6,490 nt of DNA from an uncultured Oscillospiraceae bacterium (lineage in GTDB: Bacteria; Bacillota; Clostridia; Oscillospirales; Acutalibacteraceae), in contig URYV01000089.1 in assembly GCA_900552285.1 (NCBI GenBank), forward strand, positions 1 to 6,490. The letters run 5' to 3'. Each line of letters starts with the position of its first letter. The stretch's first letter is position 1. Shown piece by piece: positions 4,969-6,490 of the stretch. The translations under genes and the position numbers were made by a program. The notes beneath the pieces are model-generated. The model had not been told where the DNA came from. It made no database searches and saw nothing but the letters and a program-made list of their open reading frames with translations.

Positions 4969-6490
4969 ATGTCAGAAAATAATCAGAACAATAATAAGAA
5001 GGAACCGTCCTTAAGCGAGGTTCTTAAGGTCAGAAGAGACAAGCTTGCCGCCCTTTGCGAGGCGGGAGAGGATCCCTTTGTAAAGACCAAATATGACGTC
5101 ACCGACTGTTCGAAAAATATAAAGGAGAATTTCGACGCTCTCGAGGGCAAAACCGTTTCGCTGGGCGGCCGCATAATTGCCCGCCGTATCATGGGCAAGG
5201 CAAGCTTTGTGGGACTTCGCGACGGCGAGGGAGATATTCAGCTTTATGTCAGCAAAAACGACGTGGGCGACGAGGCCTACGCCGCATTTAAAAAATGGGA
5301 CATAGGCGACGTTATCGGCGTTTCGGGCTTTGTTTTCAAAACAAAAACGGGAGAAATTTCGGTTCATGCTCAGCATATCGAGCTGCTCGCCAAATCACTT
5401 TTGCCCCTGCCCGAGAAATTCCACGGACTTAAGGACACCGACACCCGCTACCGTCAGCGTTATGTGGATCTCATCGTCAATCCCGAGGTCAGAGACACAT
5501 TTTTAAAGCGTTCGCAGATACTGCGTGAAATCCGCGCCTATCTCGACTCCAAGGGATTCCTCGAGGTTGACACTCCCATTCTCGTTCCTCTTGAAATCGG
5601 CTCCTCGGCCCGTCCCTTCAAGACTCACCACAACACCCTCGATATGGATATGTATCTCCGTATCGAGACCGAGCTTTATCTTAAAAGGCTCGTCGTCGGC
5701 GGCATGAACAGGGTCTATGAGGTGGGACGTATCTTCCGCAACGAGGGCATGGACACCAAGCACAATCCCGAATTCACCACCATCGAGCTTTATCAGGCGT
5801 ATACCGATTTTCACGGTATGATGGACCTTGTTGAGGAGCTTAACACCATGCTGGCCGAAAAGGTCTGCGGTTCCAAGGTCATCACATATCAGGGTAAGCA
5901 GATCGACATGGGTCATTGGGAGCGCCTGACCATGATCGAGGCTGTCAAAAAATATTCAGGCTGCGATTATAACGACTGGAAAACCGACGAGGAGGCAAGA
6001 AAGGCGGCGGCCGAAAAGCACGTCGAGGTGCCCGCCGACGCCACCAAGGGTACCGTTCTTGCCGAATTCTTCGATGCGTTTGTCGAGGAAAATCTTATTC
6101 AGCCCACCTTTATATACGATTATCCCGTGGAAATAAGCCCGCTTGCCAAGAGAAAGCCGAACGACCCCGCATTTACCGAGCGTTTCGAGTATTTCATCAA
6201 TGCCACCGAGTTCGGCAACGCCTTCAGCGAGCTTAACGACCCCATTGACCAAAAGGAGCGTTTCGAGGCGCAGGTTGCAGCCAAAAAGGCCGCCGATCCC
6301 AACTGCAATTCCGAGGTGGATTATGATTATGTGACCGCCCTCGAATACGGTATGCCGCCCACAGGAGGTCTCGGTTTCGGTATCGACCGCCTTGTCATGC
6401 TGCTGACCGACAGCCCCTCCATAAGAGACGTACTTCTTTTCCCGACAATGAAGCCGTTGGACTCTGATAAGAAGGTTGAAAAGGTTGTTT
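4969..6490 (+). CDS. lysS: Lysyl-tRNA synthetase, class II (3' end outside the window)
   Basis: There are 507 codons in the window and no stop. It charges tRNA-Lys with lysine in the cytosol. An Asn/Lys-rich tail (1-11) precedes the OB-fold anticodon-binding domain (about 55-145) and the class II catalytic core. Visible core blocks are RYRQRYVDLI (160-169), HHNTLDMDMYLRIETELYLK (220-239), motif 2 FRNEGMDTKHNPEFTTIELY (256-275), NAFSELNDP (417-425) and motif 3 GLGFGIDRLVMLL (467-479). Residues matching the lysine pocket as I recall it from E. coli LysU are kept: G211, E235, R257, E273, Y275, N417, E421. The usual GGAxARPF block reads IGSSARPF, so its first glycine is lost. The start ATG has GGAG with a 7-nt gap. 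Family members usually end soon after FPTMKP (491-496), but this frame continues at least 11 more residues. Confidence 0.98.
   Translation, partial: MSENNQNNNKKEPSLSEVLKVRRDKLAALCEAGEDPFVKTKYDVTDCSKNIKENFDALEGKTVSLGGRIIARRIMGKASFVGLRDGEGDIQLYVSKNDVGDEAYAAFKKWDIGDVIGVSGFVFKTKTGEISVHAQHIELLAKSLLPLPEKFHGLKDTDTRYRQRYVDLIVNPEVRDTFLKRSQILREIRAYLDSKGFLEVDTPILVPLEIGSSARPFKTHHNTLDMDMYLRIETELYLKRLVVGGMNRVYEVGRIFRNEGMDTKHNPEFTTIELYQAYTDFHGMMDLVEELNTMLAEKVCGSKVITYQGKQIDMGHWERLTMIEAVKKYSGCDYNDWKTDEEARKAAAEKHVEVPADATKGTVLAEFFDAFVEENLIQPTFIYDYPVEISPLAKRKPNDPAFTERFEYFINATEFGNAFSELNDPIDQKERFEAQVAAKKAADPNCNSEVDYDYVTALEYGMPPTGGLGFGIDRLVMLLTDSPSIRDVLLFPTMKPLDSDKKVEKVV

Overview
The window looks like chromosomal DNA from a member of the Clostridia, probably an Oscillospiraceae/Ruminococcaceae-type organism. 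The evidence is the greA-lysS pair, a DUF6514-like small protein, strong Gram-positive ribosome binding sites, sigma-A-type promoters and a moderately GC-rich codon bias. Placement below class is inference. There are no insertion sequences, CRISPR arrays or phage genes.

Layout: (1) Positions 1-2547, plus strand, hold the 3' part of a DUF1854-type gene followed after 20 nt by a 729-residue ABC exporter. The exporter has an unusual soluble N-terminus and a four-cysteine zinc ribbon ahead of the first membrane helix. (2) Positions 2548-2820 hold a short non-coding tail, a promoter, tRNA-Leu(CAA) with an encoded CCA end, and a strong hairpin terminator that begins at the CCA end. (3) Positions 2825-4129, minus strand, hold two separately transcribed genes. 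One is a YhcC/TIGR01212-type radical SAM protein, convergent with the tRNA and sharing its terminator. The other is a DUF6514-like small protein with its own promoter and terminator. (4) Positions 4130-4478 are an AT-rich divergent regulatory region. It contains the DUF6514 promoter with two operator-like inverted repeats of GTGA-N7-TCAC geometry, one an exact match to the GlnR/TnrA box, and a fully consensus promoter for greA. (5) Positions 4479-6490, plus strand, hold greA and lysS, 13 nt apart, with lysS running off the window.

Most of the window is housekeeping: transcript-cleavage factor, lysyl-tRNA synthetase, tRNA. The less-understood parts are the DUF1854/ABC transporter pair, which resembles transporters annotated as cyanophycin-associated in other phyla although no cyanophycin gene is visible here, and the possible nitrogen-type control of the DUF6514-like gene. 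Two start-site or leader details also stand out. The radical SAM promoter overlaps the apparent upstream start codon, so translation probably begins at an internal ATG. The greA leader holds a small terminator-like hairpin.
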